Below are positions 38,157 through 48,038 of a stretch of DNA of 64,000 bases, in pieces. The stretch covers positions 1 to 64,000 of the forward strand of contig JAJDBW010000037.1 in assembly GCA_029261155.1 (NCBI GenBank). The letters run 5' to 3'. This DNA comes from Nitrospirota bacterium (GTDB taxonomy: Bacteria > Nitrospirota > Nitrospiria > SBBL01 > JAADHI01). The notes beneath the pieces are model-generated. The model made no database searches and was not told the origin of the DNA. It saw only the letters and a program-made list of their open reading frames with translations. Positions within the stretch are counted from its first letter, which is position 1; the number at the start of each line of letters is the position of its first letter. Position numbers and translations under genes: made by a program.

Positions 38157-38876
38157 ATGAAACGATTTTTAGTCATTGGCTTGGGCCGCTTTGGAATGAG
38201 CCTTGCCGAAACACTTTATGCCGAGGGCGGCGAAGTTATCGCCGTGGACGAACACGCCGACAAAGTCGAAGAAATCAAAGACCGCGTAACCCATGCCGTC
38301 CAACTTGATGGCATGGATCCGGATGCGCTTAAATCGGTGGGCGCCGATGAGGTCGATACCGCGATTATCGCCATCGGCGAAAACCTGCAGGCCAGCATTG
38401 TGACCACCGTAATCCTCAAGGAATTGGGGCTCAAAGACATCATTGTGCGAGCCGATACCGATCGAGAAAAAAAGATCCTTCAACTTGTGGGCGCAACACG
38501 CGTTATCTTTATTGAACAAGAAATGGGTCGGCGGCTGGGCAAGACTTACTCTGGAAACGCCGTGCTCGATTACATCGAACTTTCTTCGACCCACTCAATG
38601 GTGCAGTGGGAAGCGCCGGAAGCCTTGATCGACATCGAATTAAGCGAACTGCAGCTCACGGACAAATGGAACTTGACGCTTTTTGCCATCAAAAAAGGGG
38701 GCGCAGAATCGAAGGGCTTTCGTTGGGGAAAAGACCAGGAACAATTAATCTTCAATCCGCCTTCGGATTATACCCTTGAAAAGGCCGACATCTTGGTCCT
38801 GATTGGAAAAAGCAAGGATTTGACACGTTTCACCCAGCAAAAAGAAAGTGAGTTTAAAAAGTTAGCGGATAAATAA
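38157..38876 (+). CDS. ktrA: K+ uptake regulator, KtrA/TrkA (RCK domain)
   Basis: 239-aa cytosolic gating ring subunit. The RCK_N Rossmann fold starts FLVIGLGRFGMSLAETLY with GLGRFG and the acidic end AVDEHADK; the RCK_C domain ends LVLIGKSKDLTRF. ATP/ADP binding to it opens or closes the ktrB pore. The ribosome site AAAGGAG lies seven bases before the ATG. It forms a two-gene operon with ktrB. Confidence 0.94.
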   Translation: MKRFLVIGLGRFGMSLAETLYAEGGEVIAVDEHADKVEEIKDRVTHAVQLDGMDPDALKSVGADEVDTAIIAIGENLQASIVTTVILKELGLKDIIVRADTDREKKILQLVGATRVIFIEQEMGRRLGKTYSGNAVLDYIELSSTHSMVQWEAPEALIDIELSELQLTDKWNLTLFAIKKGGAESKGFRWGKDQEQLIFNPPSDYTLEKADILVLIGKSKDLTRFTQQKESEFKKLADK

Positions 38877-38970
38877 CTAGGCTCTACGCAGGAGACGCAA
38901 GCCCGCGTCTTAAGGGTTTGGACCAGGCTTCAGCTTAAGATATTCCGTCTTCTCTTTATTTTCAAAAAAA

Positions 38971-40749
38971 CTAAAACGGCCACATCATTGGGATTAGCCA
39001 GGTTCCCAGCAGCCAGAAAATAATGTTGAGTGGCGTTCCAACCCGAAGAAAATCCGAAAACTTATACTGTCCCGGCCCATAGATCAAGGTATTCGTCTGG
39101 TATCCAATCGGCGTCATAAAACTCAGAGAGGCCCCGAACATGACGGCCATCAAAAAGGGCCGCGTGTTCCATCCTTGTGACTCGGCAACAGCAATGGCAA
39201 TCGGCGCAAGCAGCGCTGCCGTTGCATTGTTCGACATCACATTCGATAAAAGCGTCGTAATCAGATAGAGCGCGGAGAGGAGGGCGACAGGGCCCCAACG
39301 GCCAATTCCAGACACAAGAACATCCGAAATAAATACCGCTGCGCCACTCTTCTCTAAGGCGATGCCCAAAGTCAGAAGACCGGCCAACAAAAAGATCACC
39401 TTCCAATCGATGGCTTCATAGGCTTCCTCCAAGCTAAGACACCCAATCAAAATCAGAAGAATCGCCCCGACAATTGCACTGACGACAATGGGAAAAATAC
39501 CCAAGGAACTGGTCGTGACAACACCAAATACAATGGCCAAAGCTGGCAAGATTTTTCTCTTCCGAAATTTCGTCTGCTTGATTTCAGAAATAAAAACAAG
39601 TTCCGTATGATTTTTTAAATTATCGATTTGTTCACGACGGACTTCCATCAATAGGGCATCTCCAGCCCGCAGCGGCGTGGTCTCGAGTTTTTCGTGTCGG
39701 ATACCGCCACTTCTGCGGATCGCCAGCGGAGCAACACCGAAGCGGTCTCGGAATTTAATCGCCTCAAGAGACTTTCCTTCCAGTGACGTATGCGGAGCGA
39801 TCACCACCTCAACCAACACGGCTTCTGTCGATTCAAGATCTTCGTCACGCCATTGCAGGCCCGACTTAATGGCGATTCCCTCTTGTTGTTGGATCTTTTG
39901 AATTTTATGTACGTTGGCGCGAACGCGAAGCACATCGTATTCTCGTAATACGAGATTTGGGCCCGGAAAAAGGATGCGCCCGCCCCCTCTGAACACCTCC
40001 AAGATTTCGATATCCAAATCGCGAACCAAGGGGGCCTCGTGGAGTTTCTTATCGACTGAGAGTGCCTTTGGAAGTAATATGATCTCAGTTAGATAATCAT
40101 TCATTTCAAAACTTTTGGTAAGATCTTCTCCGGCACGGCTACTTGGAATCATCCGCACGCCGATGACGAGCATGTAGAACACCCCAACCAAAAAAAAGAT
40201 AAAACCTACGAATGAAAATTCGAACATCCCGAAAGAGGGCAAACCATGCCGCTCCGCCATGGAATTGACGAGGATATTTGTCGAAGTACCAATAAGCGTA
40301 CAGACACCACCAAACATCGACGCGAAGGAAAGCGGCATTAATAATTTAGAGGGACTCACCTTCGCCTCTCGTGCAACGCCGAGCACAATGGGCATGAAAA
40401 TTACCACCGCCGCAGTATTATTAACAAAGGCGGAAATCAATCCAACCACCAACATCATCATGATGAGCGCGGACCAAAAACTTCTCCGACCGATCTGTGA
40501 TAGTTTGACACCAATAATATTCAGTGCGCCCGTTCTAAAAAGACCGGCACTGATGACAAACATCGCGCCAACCGTGACCGTCGCCGTATTACTGAAGCCC
40601 GAGATCCCATCTTCCGGCGTGATGATTCCGCTGATCAGCAGGGTCGCCATCACCATGAGCGCAACCAAGTCGACCGGAAACTTCTCCGTAATAAACAGAA
40701 GGAGTGTAACCAGCAATAAGACAAAAACAAAAACAATATCGAAAGTCAT
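38971..40749 (-). CDS. SLC13/DASS-type permease with central TrkA_C domains
   Basis: 592-aa inner-membrane protein with two halves of the ion-transporter superfamily. FVNNTAAVVIFMPI and the loop IGTSTNILVNS in the first half, and LSNVMSNNATAALLAPIA with PIGYQTNTLIYGPG in the second, are the two substrate/Na+ motifs. Between them lies a cytosolic stretch (about 210-390) with two TrkA_C (RCK_C) domains, e.g. FRGGGRILFPGPNLVLREYD. Substrates in this group include sulfate, citrate and other anions; the specific one cannot be told. It converges with ktrA. Confidence 0.88.
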   Translation of the reverse strand: MTFDIVFVFVLLLVTLLLFITEKFPVDLVALMVMATLLISGIITPEDGISGFSNTATVTVGAMFVISAGLFRTGALNIIGVKLSQIGRRSFWSALIMMMLVVGLISAFVNNTAAVVIFMPIVLGVAREAKVSPSKLLMPLSFASMFGGVCTLIGTSTNILVNSMAERHGLPSFGMFEFSFVGFIFFLVGVFYMLVIGVRMIPSSRAGEDLTKSFEMNDYLTEIILLPKALSVDKKLHEAPLVRDLDIEILEVFRGGGRILFPGPNLVLREYDVLRVRANVHKIQKIQQQEGIAIKSGLQWRDEDLESTEAVLVEVVIAPHTSLEGKSLEAIKFRDRFGVAPLAIRRSGGIRHEKLETTPLRAGDALLMEVRREQIDNLKNHTELVFISEIKQTKFRKRKILPALAIVFGVVTTSSLGIFPIVVSAIVGAILLILIGCLSLEEAYEAIDWKVIFLLAGLLTLGIALEKSGAAVFISDVLVSGIGRWGPVALLSALYLITTLLSNVMSNNATAALLAPIAIAVAESQGWNTRPFLMAVMFGASLSFMTPIGYQTNTLIYGPGQYKFSDFLRVGTPLNIIFWLLGTWLIPMMWPF

Positions 40750-41086
40750 ATTTGGGAATGTCTCCCGAAAGCTTCGGCACAGAACAATGTGGATAAAATC
40801 AAAGGATAAGCTACTTTAACCGATTTTGTTTTAAAGATACAAGACAATGTACCCCCGATCAGATCCGTCGATCATGATGTGGACAAAGGCCGAGACGCGC
40901 CTTATATTTTGTCGCATTCGAGACGGTGCTCTGTCCACGTTTCTTAGTCGAAGTATGCTGTGACCTTGAGATCGACGGTTGTCGCTGACTTCGAGAGTAA
41001 TAGATTGGAAGAAAAAGCAGAGTTGAAGTCGGACCCTCCTTCGTTTTAGAATGTAGATCCTTCAAGAAGGCCTAAAGAGGATTCCC
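40750..41086. other. Gap without a supported gene
   Basis: About 340 bases between divergent genes. Short frames lack family signatures; promoters for both genes should be here but I could not identify them. Confidence 0.45.
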
Positions 41087-41875
41087 ATGCGGCATATACC
41101 CCTAATTTTAATTTGTCTATTCACTGGAGCCTGTGCTGGTAATCTGCATTTACAGCGCGTCACACATCAAACGGCCGACACGCTGATTGTCTTGGACAAG
41201 GAAGAAATCATGGCCTCTCCCTCCTTCCCGCCGCCTTACCAGCACCCCCAAACGCTTTCCTCCGAGACGATTCTACGAACATTAAAATTGATTCGTGTAA
41301 TCCCAAACAGCGGATTTTTAAACACCCTTTTTTCGGGAAAAGACAAAGATCGCCCGCTTTTAGATCCGGATTCAGCCGAAGCCCTGTCGATTCAACTCTC
41401 AGAGGCTTTCGCCAAGGCAACACCCCTCGAACGGATAAATTTTTATCGCGCCTTGCCCTCTTCCCCTGCCGAAGTCCGTGTCACCTCGGGCTCCATAATT
41501 TATCAAGAGGACCGTTTACACCTCCGCGTAAATCATTTCCAGGTTCCGCTTCGAAAGGGTAGCGCGCTCTCTTCGGCGGGAAAAGGACTCGCCCCATCGG
41601 AAACATCGAAGTACCGTTTTGTCCTCTCCCAAAATAAACAAATGCGTCATCGCCAATTCAAGAATGTATTTGGTTTAGAAGGCACAGACGACCATTGGCT
41701 CGTGATTGACCTGGCCGATTTACCTGATCCACAGGCTGAAGCCTCGGCCCCTTCACCCGAGTCACCACTGACGATAGAAGAAAAACTAAGCACCTTAAAA
41801 CGATTGAAAGAACAAGGCTTAATTAGTGAGCAAGACTATATCGAAAAGAAACAGGCACTGCTTCAAGCCTTTTAA
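41087..41875 (+). CDS. Lipoprotein with C-terminal SHOCT domain
   Basis: 262 aa with a short signal and lipobox (FTGACAG, Cys at about 16). The middle is a mixed alpha/beta region with no catalytic motif. The last 30 residues, EEKLSTLKRLKEQGLISEQD followed by YIEKKQALL, are a SHOCT domain, a short helical module found at the ends of many membrane-associated proteins. RBS AAGAGGA precedes the ATG. Anchoring in the outer or inner membrane is likely; the role is unknown. Confidence 0.8.
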   Translation: MRHIPLILICLFTGACAGNLHLQRVTHQTADTLIVLDKEEIMASPSFPPPYQHPQTLSSETILRTLKLIRVIPNSGFLNTLFSGKDKDRPLLDPDSAEALSIQLSEAFAKATPLERINFYRALPSSPAEVRVTSGSIIYQEDRLHLRVNHFQVPLRKGSALSSAGKGLAPSETSKYRFVLSQNKQMRHRQFKNVFGLEGTDDHWLVIDLADLPDPQAEASAPSPESPLTIEEKLSTLKRLKEQGLISEQDYIEKKQALLQAF

Positions 41876-42050
41876 TCGACGACCTCCCTTGTCAATCCGA
41901 ATAAAATAATGCATACTCTCAATAGCTTGTCATGAAGGCGAAAGTGCATGATTAGGTCTTGATTTCAGTCTAATCACAATACACCAGCACTGCCTTTTTT
42001 TGACGGGCGCAAGATCAACTTGATGTCCTCCTGACCCCCTACGGATACAA

Positions 42051-42341
42051 ATGATGTCTACTGGACCGCTTTCACGAGAAACACGATTAAGGAGTTTGGT
42101 CAAAGGTTTAAGCTGGCGGGTTGTGGCTTCGATTACCACAATCATGATTGCATATTTCATTACGAAAGATACGGCAATGGCTTTTGAAATTGGCGGGATT
42201 GAGGTGCTTGCAAAAATAATATTTTATTACTTACACGAGCGCGCCTGGCAGGTCCTTCCTCGAGGCACCATTCGACAAATTGAATCGGAAGTCTTCACCA
42301 AACGCGACCCTCGACTCTCAAGAAATAAAACCTCAGAATAG
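42051..42341 (+). CDS. DUF2061 membrane protein
   Basis: 96 aa. The pattern RSLVKGLSWRVVASITTIMI, AYFITKD, and EVLAKIIFYYLHERAWQ is the DUF2061 family signature: two membrane helices with a C-terminal HERxW. In some bacteria it is fused to or near PAPS-reductase-like and assimilation genes; function is undefined. It stands alone. Confidence 0.88.
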   Translation: MMSTGPLSRETRLRSLVKGLSWRVVASITTIMIAYFITKDTAMAFEIGGIEVLAKIIFYYLHERAWQVLPRGTIRQIESEVFTKRDPRLSRNKTSE

Positions 42342-42392
42342 GTCTCTATTTTTCAGCTTCTCCAAAACTATATAAGGTTTTAAGGATAGGCC

Positions 42393-42494
42393 ATGACCCA
42401 TCAGATCGCTGACCTAGACGAAGATCAATTTGTGTCACCACCTCCTGGCTTTTACGAAAATAAAGAAGGACCTCACGGTCCTTCTTTATTTTAA
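42393..42494 (+). CDS. Possible 33-aa small protein ending inside a terminator
   Basis: ATG at 42393, preceded by AGGATAGG, then 33 codons (MTHQIADLDEDQFV, SPPPGFYENKEGPHG, ending PSLF) to TAA at 42494. The last codons form the stem-loop terminator at 42457-42492. The acidic start and PPPGF centre do not match a family I know. It may be a real short gene or an open frame created by chance. Confidence 0.3.
   Translation: MTHQIADLDEDQFVSPPPGFYENKEGPHGPSLF
42457..42492. terminator. Strong bidirectional stem-loop terminator
   Basis: A perfect 16-bp stem whose core is AAGAAGGACC/GGTCCTTCTT, with loop TCAC, flanked by an A-run on the left and TTTT on the right. It lies between the convergent DUF2061 (or small ORF) and Hsp20 genes. 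Confidence 0.9.
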
Positions 42495-42513
42495 CCAGTT
42501 ATAGCTTACTGGC

Positions 42514-43023
42514 TTAGGCCGTTTTAACCGGGATCTTTCGAACTTCTTTTTTAGCCGCTTCAAACTTAGGGAGCCTAATCTTTAAGACGCCTTTGTCAAA
42601 AGTGGCTTCGATTTTTTCTTCATCGATCCCGGAGGGCAATGTCAGTGCCCTTTGGAAACTACCGTAGCGCCGCTCCACATGGTAGATGTTTTTCTTTTCT
42701 TCCTGGTGCTCGCTTTTCTTTTCCCCGTGGACCCTTAGCACGCCTTCTTCAATGAAAAGTTGAACATCTTCTTCCTTGATTCCTGGTAGCTCAACCGAAA
42801 CCTCGAAACTTTTTTCGTTTTCGATTAAGTTCAATCTTGGGGTAAAAACGCCTTTCTCCTTTAGTCGTGGCCCCTTCGGTGCAGAATCGAAATCGCGCAC
42901 CCAATCCTCAAAGACCTTATTAAACCCCGTATCGAAAATAGGAAATGGACTTAACCTTGGTCTTCTGTTTCTTAAAGCTGCATTTCGGCCCCAAGTCCAT
43001 GGATTTACCTCTTTAACATACAT
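42514..43023 (-). CDS. Small heat shock protein, Hsp20 family
   Basis: 169 aa from the ATG at 43023 (MYVKEVNPWTWGRN), where GGAGGT has good spacing; two earlier in-frame ATGs are less suitable. The alpha-crystallin domain is intact: FTPRLNLIENEKSFEVSVEL, PGIKEEDVQL, then YGSFQRALTLP and GVLKIRLPK. It is a second Hsp20 locus with a strong terminator downstream. The N-terminal arm differs from that of the 2111 gene, so they are probably not a recent duplication. Confidence 0.93.
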   Translation of the reverse strand: MYVKEVNPWTWGRNAALRNRRPRLSPFPIFDTGFNKVFEDWVRDFDSAPKGPRLKEKGVFTPRLNLIENEKSFEVSVELPGIKEEDVQLFIEEGVLRVHGEKKSEHQEEKKNIYHVERRYGSFQRALTLPSGIDEEKIEATFDKGVLKIRLPKFEAAKKEVRKIPVKTA

Positions 43024-43459
43024 CGCCATACCTCCCTCTCTTATTTGTATCACCCAATGTCGTATCCATTGTCTATTCTAAAAGTAAGACCTAATTTTCG
43101 TTTTTCAAGGCTGGGTAATTTGAAGGAATCGACCCTATAATCCTATTAATTCAATTTCTAGTGGATGTGACGATGGTGCTCTTTCTCAGAGCCTACGATT
43201 CATCTTGCTCCTCTTTTCATTTATTCACCTCTTGTCCCTGTCGGTTTGGATCTGCATCATCGTTTTTTCCTTTGTCACTACACCCACCCTCTCCTTCGGC
43301 TCAATCTTTCTGTACATCACCACCTTAGCTTTTTGAAACCTCTCACTCGCGTCCGAAACATCGCCCAGGCCACATATCACAATATTCCTATGCTTGACCT
43401 CCACTGGGCGAGTTGTTAGAATCCGCCAATTGGTGCGAATAATAAGGTCACGACACAAA
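43024..43459. other. Gap without a supported gene
   Basis: About 435 bases between divergent genes. A minus-strand frame of 77 codons starting at a TTG (43225-43458) overlaps the queE upstream region and has no recognisable family; I do not call it. Confidence 0.45.
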
Positions 43460-44095
43460 GTGAAAATCCACGAAATTTATCAGAGCATTCAAGGCGAGTC
43501 GAGCTATGCCGGTCAAGCCTGTGTTTTCATCAGAACAACAGGGTGCAATCTTCGATGCCGATGGTGTGACACTACCCATGCCTTCTATGAGGGTGAAGAG
43601 CTCAGCCTTGAAACCATTTTACAAAAGGTACGAGCATTTGGCTGCCCCTGTGTGGAATTGACCGGAGGTGAACCTTTACTCCAAGCGGAAAGCCTTCCGC
43701 TCATCTCAGCCTTAGTGGAGGAAGGGTATCGCGTTTTGATCGAAACAGGCGGATCCCTTCCGATTAAAAGAATCGATCCCCGGGCAGTGATTATTCTTGA
43801 TATCAAATGTCCGGGTAGTGGGATGACCGACACGATACTTTGGGAAAACCTACAAGACTTAAAAGACACGGATGAAGTCAAGTTTGTCATCGCAAATCAG
43901 GCGGATTTTGACTGGGCGAAAAGGAAGTTGAATGAACACCCGAGCCTACACAATAAAATCGTCCATTTTTCACCAGTCTTTGGAGAGATGGACCCAAAAC
44001 AATTGGCGGCATCTATTTTAAAGGAAAGATTACCCGTTCGGCTTCAAATGCAAATCCATAAATACATATGGGACGCATCCGCCACAGGGGTATAA
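43460..44095 (+). CDS. queE: 7-carboxy-7-deazaguanine synthase
   Basis: 211 aa from GTG at 43460 (VKIHEIYQSIQGESSYAGQA); the longer frame from 43394 adds a basic tail not seen in the family. The radical-SAM cluster is C29-x3-C33-x2-C36 (CNLRCRWCDT), with ELTGGEPLLQ next. The enzyme makes CDG, a step in queuosine biosynthesis from GTP. queC, queD and queF are not nearby. It is two bases before the pepA start. Confidence 0.93.
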   Translation: MKIHEIYQSIQGESSYAGQACVFIRTTGCNLRCRWCDTTHAFYEGEELSLETILQKVRAFGCPCVELTGGEPLLQAESLPLISALVEEGYRVLIETGGSLPIKRIDPRAVIILDIKCPGSGMTDTILWENLQDLKDTDEVKFVIANQADFDWAKRKLNEHPSLHNKIVHFSPVFGEMDPKQLAASILKERLPVRLQMQIHKYIWDASATGV

Positions 44096-44096
44096 A

Positions 44097-45629
44097 ATGA
44101 GAGGGGCAGAAAAATCGCAAATGGATATTAAAGTAAAAAGTGGTTCGATCACAAAAATGGATGGAGAACTCGCAGTCCTTGGCTTTTTCGAAGGAGAACG
44201 CCTCCAAGGCCCCATTGCTTCCATTGACCGCGGAATGCGAGGTAAACTCAAAAAAACCCTCTCTTCTGAAAATTTTACAGGATCATTTCTTCAAACGATT
44301 TTAATCCGCCCAGATCGGCCAAAAGGGCTTCAGCGACTCATTCTTGTCGGACTGGGAAAACGGAACGAAATAACAGAGGACCGGCTTCGCCAAGCCATGG
44401 GTAAGGGCGCGACTTCGGCCCAGGCGATTGGTGCAAAACGTATCGTTCTCGACTGCAACCCCCACTTTATCGGTAAAGGGACGGTCCGTGCCTTTAGCCA
44501 AATCCTTGTCGAAGGACTCATCCTCTCCCTTTACAAACTCGATCGTCTGAAAACGGGGAATAAAAAAGAAAAACCAATCGAGGACTGCGTGCTCGTTGTT
44601 CCCGAAAACAAACAGGTCTCTCAGGCCGAAAAGGGCGGCGCTCAGGGAAAAGTCATCTCGGAAGCGGTCCATTTCGTTCGCGATCTTTGTAACCTCCCTT
44701 CAAATATTGTCACGCCGTCCTACTTGGCACAGGAAGCGAAAACCATTGCCGATGAAGGGCGAATGCAGATTACGGTCTTGGAACGATCCGATGCTGAAAA
44801 GCTCGGCATGGGCGCATTCCTCGCCGTTGCCCGTGGAACCGCCGAAGACCCGAAGTTCATCGTCATGGAATACAAGGGCATCACAGGAGAAAAGCCCATC
44901 GCCTTAATCGGAAAATCGGTCACCTTCGATACGGGTGGCATTTCCTTGAAACCTTCGGAACGCATGGACCAAATGAAATACGACATGTCGGGAGGCGCGA
45001 CGGTCCTCGGCGTGATGAGCGTTATTAGCCGCTTAAAACTCCCGGTCCATGTCGTCGCTATATTGCCTGCCACTGACAACATGCCCAGCGGAACTGCGGT
45101 ACATCCGGGCGATGTGGTCACAGCCCTTTCCGGAAAGACCATCGAAATCGACAATACCGATGCGGAAGGCCGCCTCCTCCTCGCCGATGCCTTGGCCTAT
45201 GCCGCCCGATACAATCCGAAGGCCATGATCGATCTGGCGACACTCACCGGGGCCTGCGTGGTTGCCCTTGGCCAGCATGCAATTGGCTTAATGGGAAATC
45301 AGGATACCTTAATTTCAGAGCTGCAATCTGCAGGCGAAGAAAGCGGCGAGCGGCTTTGGCCTCTGCCGCTTTGGGACGACTATTTCAACCAAATTAAAGG
45401 GGAGGTTGCAGACCTCAAAAATGTCGGAGGGCGCGCTGCTGGCGCCATTACGGCGGGCCTTTTCTTAAAACAATTTGTGGGCGAAATTCCTTGGGTCCAT
45501 CTCGACATTGCAGGCACTTCCTGGTACAGTGACGCCAGACATCCTTACATCCCGAAAGGCGCGACAGGGATCGGGGTCCGACTTTTAGTCCGATATTTAA
45601 CGAACCACTCAAAACGGAAAAAACGATGA
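44097..45629 (+). CDS. pepA: Leucyl aminopeptidase (M17)
   Basis: 510-aa cytoplasmic di-metal peptidase. Metal and catalytic motifs are IGKSVTFDTGGISLKPSE and NTDAEGRLLLADALAYA, as in the PepA family (NTDAEGRL signature). The N-terminal domain (about 1-170) is divergent as usual. The gene overlaps the next by ATGA and follows queE after one base. A second start at codon 9 is possible. It would recycle peptides; together with nagZ it may belong to cell-wall turnover. Confidence 0.95.
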   Translation: MRGAEKSQMDIKVKSGSITKMDGELAVLGFFEGERLQGPIASIDRGMRGKLKKTLSSENFTGSFLQTILIRPDRPKGLQRLILVGLGKRNEITEDRLRQAMGKGATSAQAIGAKRIVLDCNPHFIGKGTVRAFSQILVEGLILSLYKLDRLKTGNKKEKPIEDCVLVVPENKQVSQAEKGGAQGKVISEAVHFVRDLCNLPSNIVTPSYLAQEAKTIADEGRMQITVLERSDAEKLGMGAFLAVARGTAEDPKFIVMEYKGITGEKPIALIGKSVTFDTGGISLKPSERMDQMKYDMSGGATVLGVMSVISRLKLPVHVVAILPATDNMPSGTAVHPGDVVTALSGKTIEIDNTDAEGRLLLADALAYAARYNPKAMIDLATLTGACVVALGQHAIGLMGNQDTLISELQSAGEESGERLWPLPLWDDYFNQIKGEVADLKNVGGRAAGAITAGLFLKQFVGEIPWVHLDIAGTSWYSDARHPYIPKGATGIGVRLLVRYLTNHSKRKKR

Positions 45630-46708
45630 AACTCTCTCACAAGGTTGGCCAACTTTTAATGGCAGGGTTCGAAGGCACGCGCCCTTCAAAGGAAATCAAA
45701 CAACTCATCAAAGAACACCACATTGGCGGGGTCATTCTTTTTTCGAGAAACATCGAAAGCCCCAAACAATGCGCCAAGCTCACCGAATCGCTTCAAAAAC
45801 TTTCTCCCGATGCGCCGCTACTCATTGCCGTAGATCAGGAAGGGGGTCGCATTTCCCGCATGCCAAAACCCTTTACACAATTCCCTTCTGCGAGAACAGT
45901 TGGACAGTGCAATTCGGTGCCCTTAACCTACCGGATCGGGGAAGCCATTTCGAAAGAACTGCTTGCCGTTGGGATTAATATGAACTTCTCTCCCGTTCTC
46001 GATGTCGACACCAATCCCAAAAACCCGATTATCGGCGATCGCGCTTACGGGAAAGATCCCACCCTGGTTTCGAAACACGGCCTCTCTATGATTGCCGCCA
46101 TGCTCGACAATAAAATGATCCCGTGTGGAAAACACTTTCCTGGCCACGGCGATACCGAATTGGATTCGCACGAAACACTGCCTGAAGTCCAGCACGCCAT
46201 TATTCGCTTAGCCGACTTAGAACTTCGCCCTTTTATTCATGCGATAGAAAACCGGCTTCCCTGCGTGATGACCGCACACCTTTGTTGTACCGCCTTCGAC
46301 GACAAACTCCCTGCGTCGCTTTCAAAAAATGTGGTCACAGACCTTTTGCGAAAAACCTTGAAGTACAATGGCGTCATCGTGACAGACGATCTCGAAATGA
46401 AAGGCATCACGAATTCCTTTTCGGTTGCAGATGCGGCGGTACGGGCCGTTGAAGTCGGGTCCGACTTGGTCCTGGTTTGCCATTCTCCAGATCAACAAAA
46501 AGCGACTTTGGCCGCGCTCACCGCCGCCATTGAAAGCGGGAAAATATCCGAAGAACGGCTCAATAAATCCCTGGACCGGCTTCTTTCTTTGAAGGAATAC
46601 TTCTTATTACAACAAAACGATCACGATATTGAGGCACTGCGGGAATCCATCGGCTCGGAGGAACATCTCGAACTGGTTGAAACGGTGAATAAAAAGGGGA
46701 AGGCCTAA
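45626..46708 (+). CDS. nagZ: Beta-N-acetylhexosaminidase (GH3)
   Basis: 360-aa glycoside hydrolase family 3 enzyme. The family motif KHFPGHGDTELDSHETLP holds the catalytic His-Asp pair, and MTDDLEMKGI is written here VTDDLEMKGI, with the nucleophile Asp. It acts in the cytosol on GlcNAc-anhydromuropeptides in peptidoglycan recycling. There is no signal peptide. The ATG overlaps the pepA stop. Confidence 0.93.
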   Translation: MKLSHKVGQLLMAGFEGTRPSKEIKQLIKEHHIGGVILFSRNIESPKQCAKLTESLQKLSPDAPLLIAVDQEGGRISRMPKPFTQFPSARTVGQCNSVPLTYRIGEAISKELLAVGINMNFSPVLDVDTNPKNPIIGDRAYGKDPTLVSKHGLSMIAAMLDNKMIPCGKHFPGHGDTELDSHETLPEVQHAIIRLADLELRPFIHAIENRLPCVMTAHLCCTAFDDKLPASLSKNVVTDLLRKTLKYNGVIVTDDLEMKGITNSFSVADAAVRAVEVGSDLVLVCHSPDQQKATLAALTAAIESGKISEERLNKSLDRLLSLKEYFLLQQNDHDIEALRESIGSEEHLELVETVNKKGKA

Positions 46709-46892
46709 CATACCCGCTAAGTAAGTTGGGTCCTCTCAATTCCATCGTCACGACACACTAGATATTTTCACGAAACACTCGACCTCAGGTCTTCATGGCC
46801 AATAATTCAATACGGCACTTCCTTCTTTTTCTTTCCTCCGTGATTTGTTCGACCGATAAGAGCTTCGGGTAGGTTTTGCAGGGCGATCTTTA

Positions 46893-47573
46893 GTGACACA
46901 CTTTTTAATCCAGTACATTGAATGGGGCGTTCAACACGCAGCGCTTTGGGGTTTTCTTCTCGTTTTCACCTTGATGACCGTGGAAAGCTCCTTTATCCCC
47001 TTCCCGAGTGAAGTGGTCATGATTCCCGCCGGCTTCTTGGCCTATCGCGGTGCGCTCCTGTTTTCCTCACCGTTTTTGGACCTCGTTCTCGTCATTTTTT
47101 TTGGTACGATCGGCTCTATTTTTGGCGCCTATATCAATTACTTTTTGTTTTTGAAACTGGGACGTCCTTTTTTATACCGGAATGCCAAATACTTTTTTCT
47201 GAGCCCTGCAAGCATCTCGCGGGCGGAAGAGGTTTTTAATCGACACGGCGATATCGCAACCTTTGTCTGCCGATTGCTTCCCGGTATTCGTCAACTCATT
47301 TCCATTCCGGCCGGGCTTGCCCGCATGCCGATATTTCGATTTACCTTGTTTACGGCCCTAGGCGCGGGCATCTGGTCAGCCGTCCTTGCTTTAACTGGGT
47401 ATTATTTCGCTTCTCTCACTCAAGATCTAAGTTATGCCGAGCTTGTCGTCAAGGGGCGGGAGAATATTCAGCACAATTTACCATGGCTCTTTTTAGGATT
47501 ATCGGCGATCATCGTCGTCTACCTTCTTTTGCACCGCAAGATTATGGTCACAAATACGGAAGCCCCTAAATAA
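46893..47573 (+). CDS. DedA family membrane protein
   Basis: 226 aa starting at GTG. The family pattern is visible: ESSFIPFPSEVVMIPAGFLA, GTIGSIFGAYINYFLFLKLG and FVCRLLPGIRQLISIPAGLA (the FxxRxxPxxR motif). DedA proteins are inner-membrane flippases or transporters linked to phospholipid balance. It stands alone. Confidence 0.92.
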   Translation: MTHFLIQYIEWGVQHAALWGFLLVFTLMTVESSFIPFPSEVVMIPAGFLAYRGALLFSSPFLDLVLVIFFGTIGSIFGAYINYFLFLKLGRPFLYRNAKYFFLSPASISRAEEVFNRHGDIATFVCRLLPGIRQLISIPAGLARMPIFRFTLFTALGAGIWSAVLALTGYYFASLTQDLSYAELVVKGRENIQHNLPWLFLGLSAIIVVYLLLHRKIMVTNTEAPK

Positions 47574-47705
47574 TGTGGAGGGCGGTAACGGACAACTCGA
47601 CCCTTGTCGTATTTCTATAAATTAATGCGCGAGACACGCACCTCGAAACCCCATTTGGCTTAACAAGTATATTTAATAATGGGCATCTTCCTGAAAGGAT
47701 AACCG

Positions 47706-48038
47706 GTGTCTGCAAAAGTCTGGTGGCCCCTTTTTCCTATTTTATTTCTCATCGTCCTCGCATCACTCATCATTTCGATTGCTTCTCTTTACAAATCCGG
47801 AAAAGGGACACGAAAGGGATGGCTTGGTCTTGGCTTCGCGCTCCTTTTTTATATACTGACTTTTGCCTTAGGCCGATGGCGGTGGCTGCACATGCCTTTG
47901 TCGAACATCGCGGAACTCATCATGGTTTTTAATGTCTATTATTTTTTCAAGCACAATCAAAAAGAGATTGCCTGGTGCAATATCACCGCCCTCATTGCCA
48001 TCGTGTTCGACTTTGCCCTCCATTACATCCTAAAGTAG
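47706..48038 (+). CDS. Small hypothetical membrane protein
   Basis: 110 aa starting at GTG behind AAAGGAT. Four hydrophobic segments (LFPILFLIVLASLIISIASL, LGLGFALLFYILTFALG, then LSNIAELIMVFNVYYFF and ALIAIVFDFALHYIL). The RWRWLHMP loop between helices two and three is noteworthy. No family is recognised. Confidence 0.65.
   Translation: MSAKVWWPLFPILFLIVLASLIISIASLYKSGKGTRKGWLGLGFALLFYILTFALGRWRWLHMPLSNIAELIMVFNVYYFFKHNQKEIAWCNITALIAIVFDFALHYILK

Noticed and set aside
43225-43458. 77-codon minus-strand frame upstream of queE
   Set aside because: TTG start, no ribosome site, no family; likely chance.
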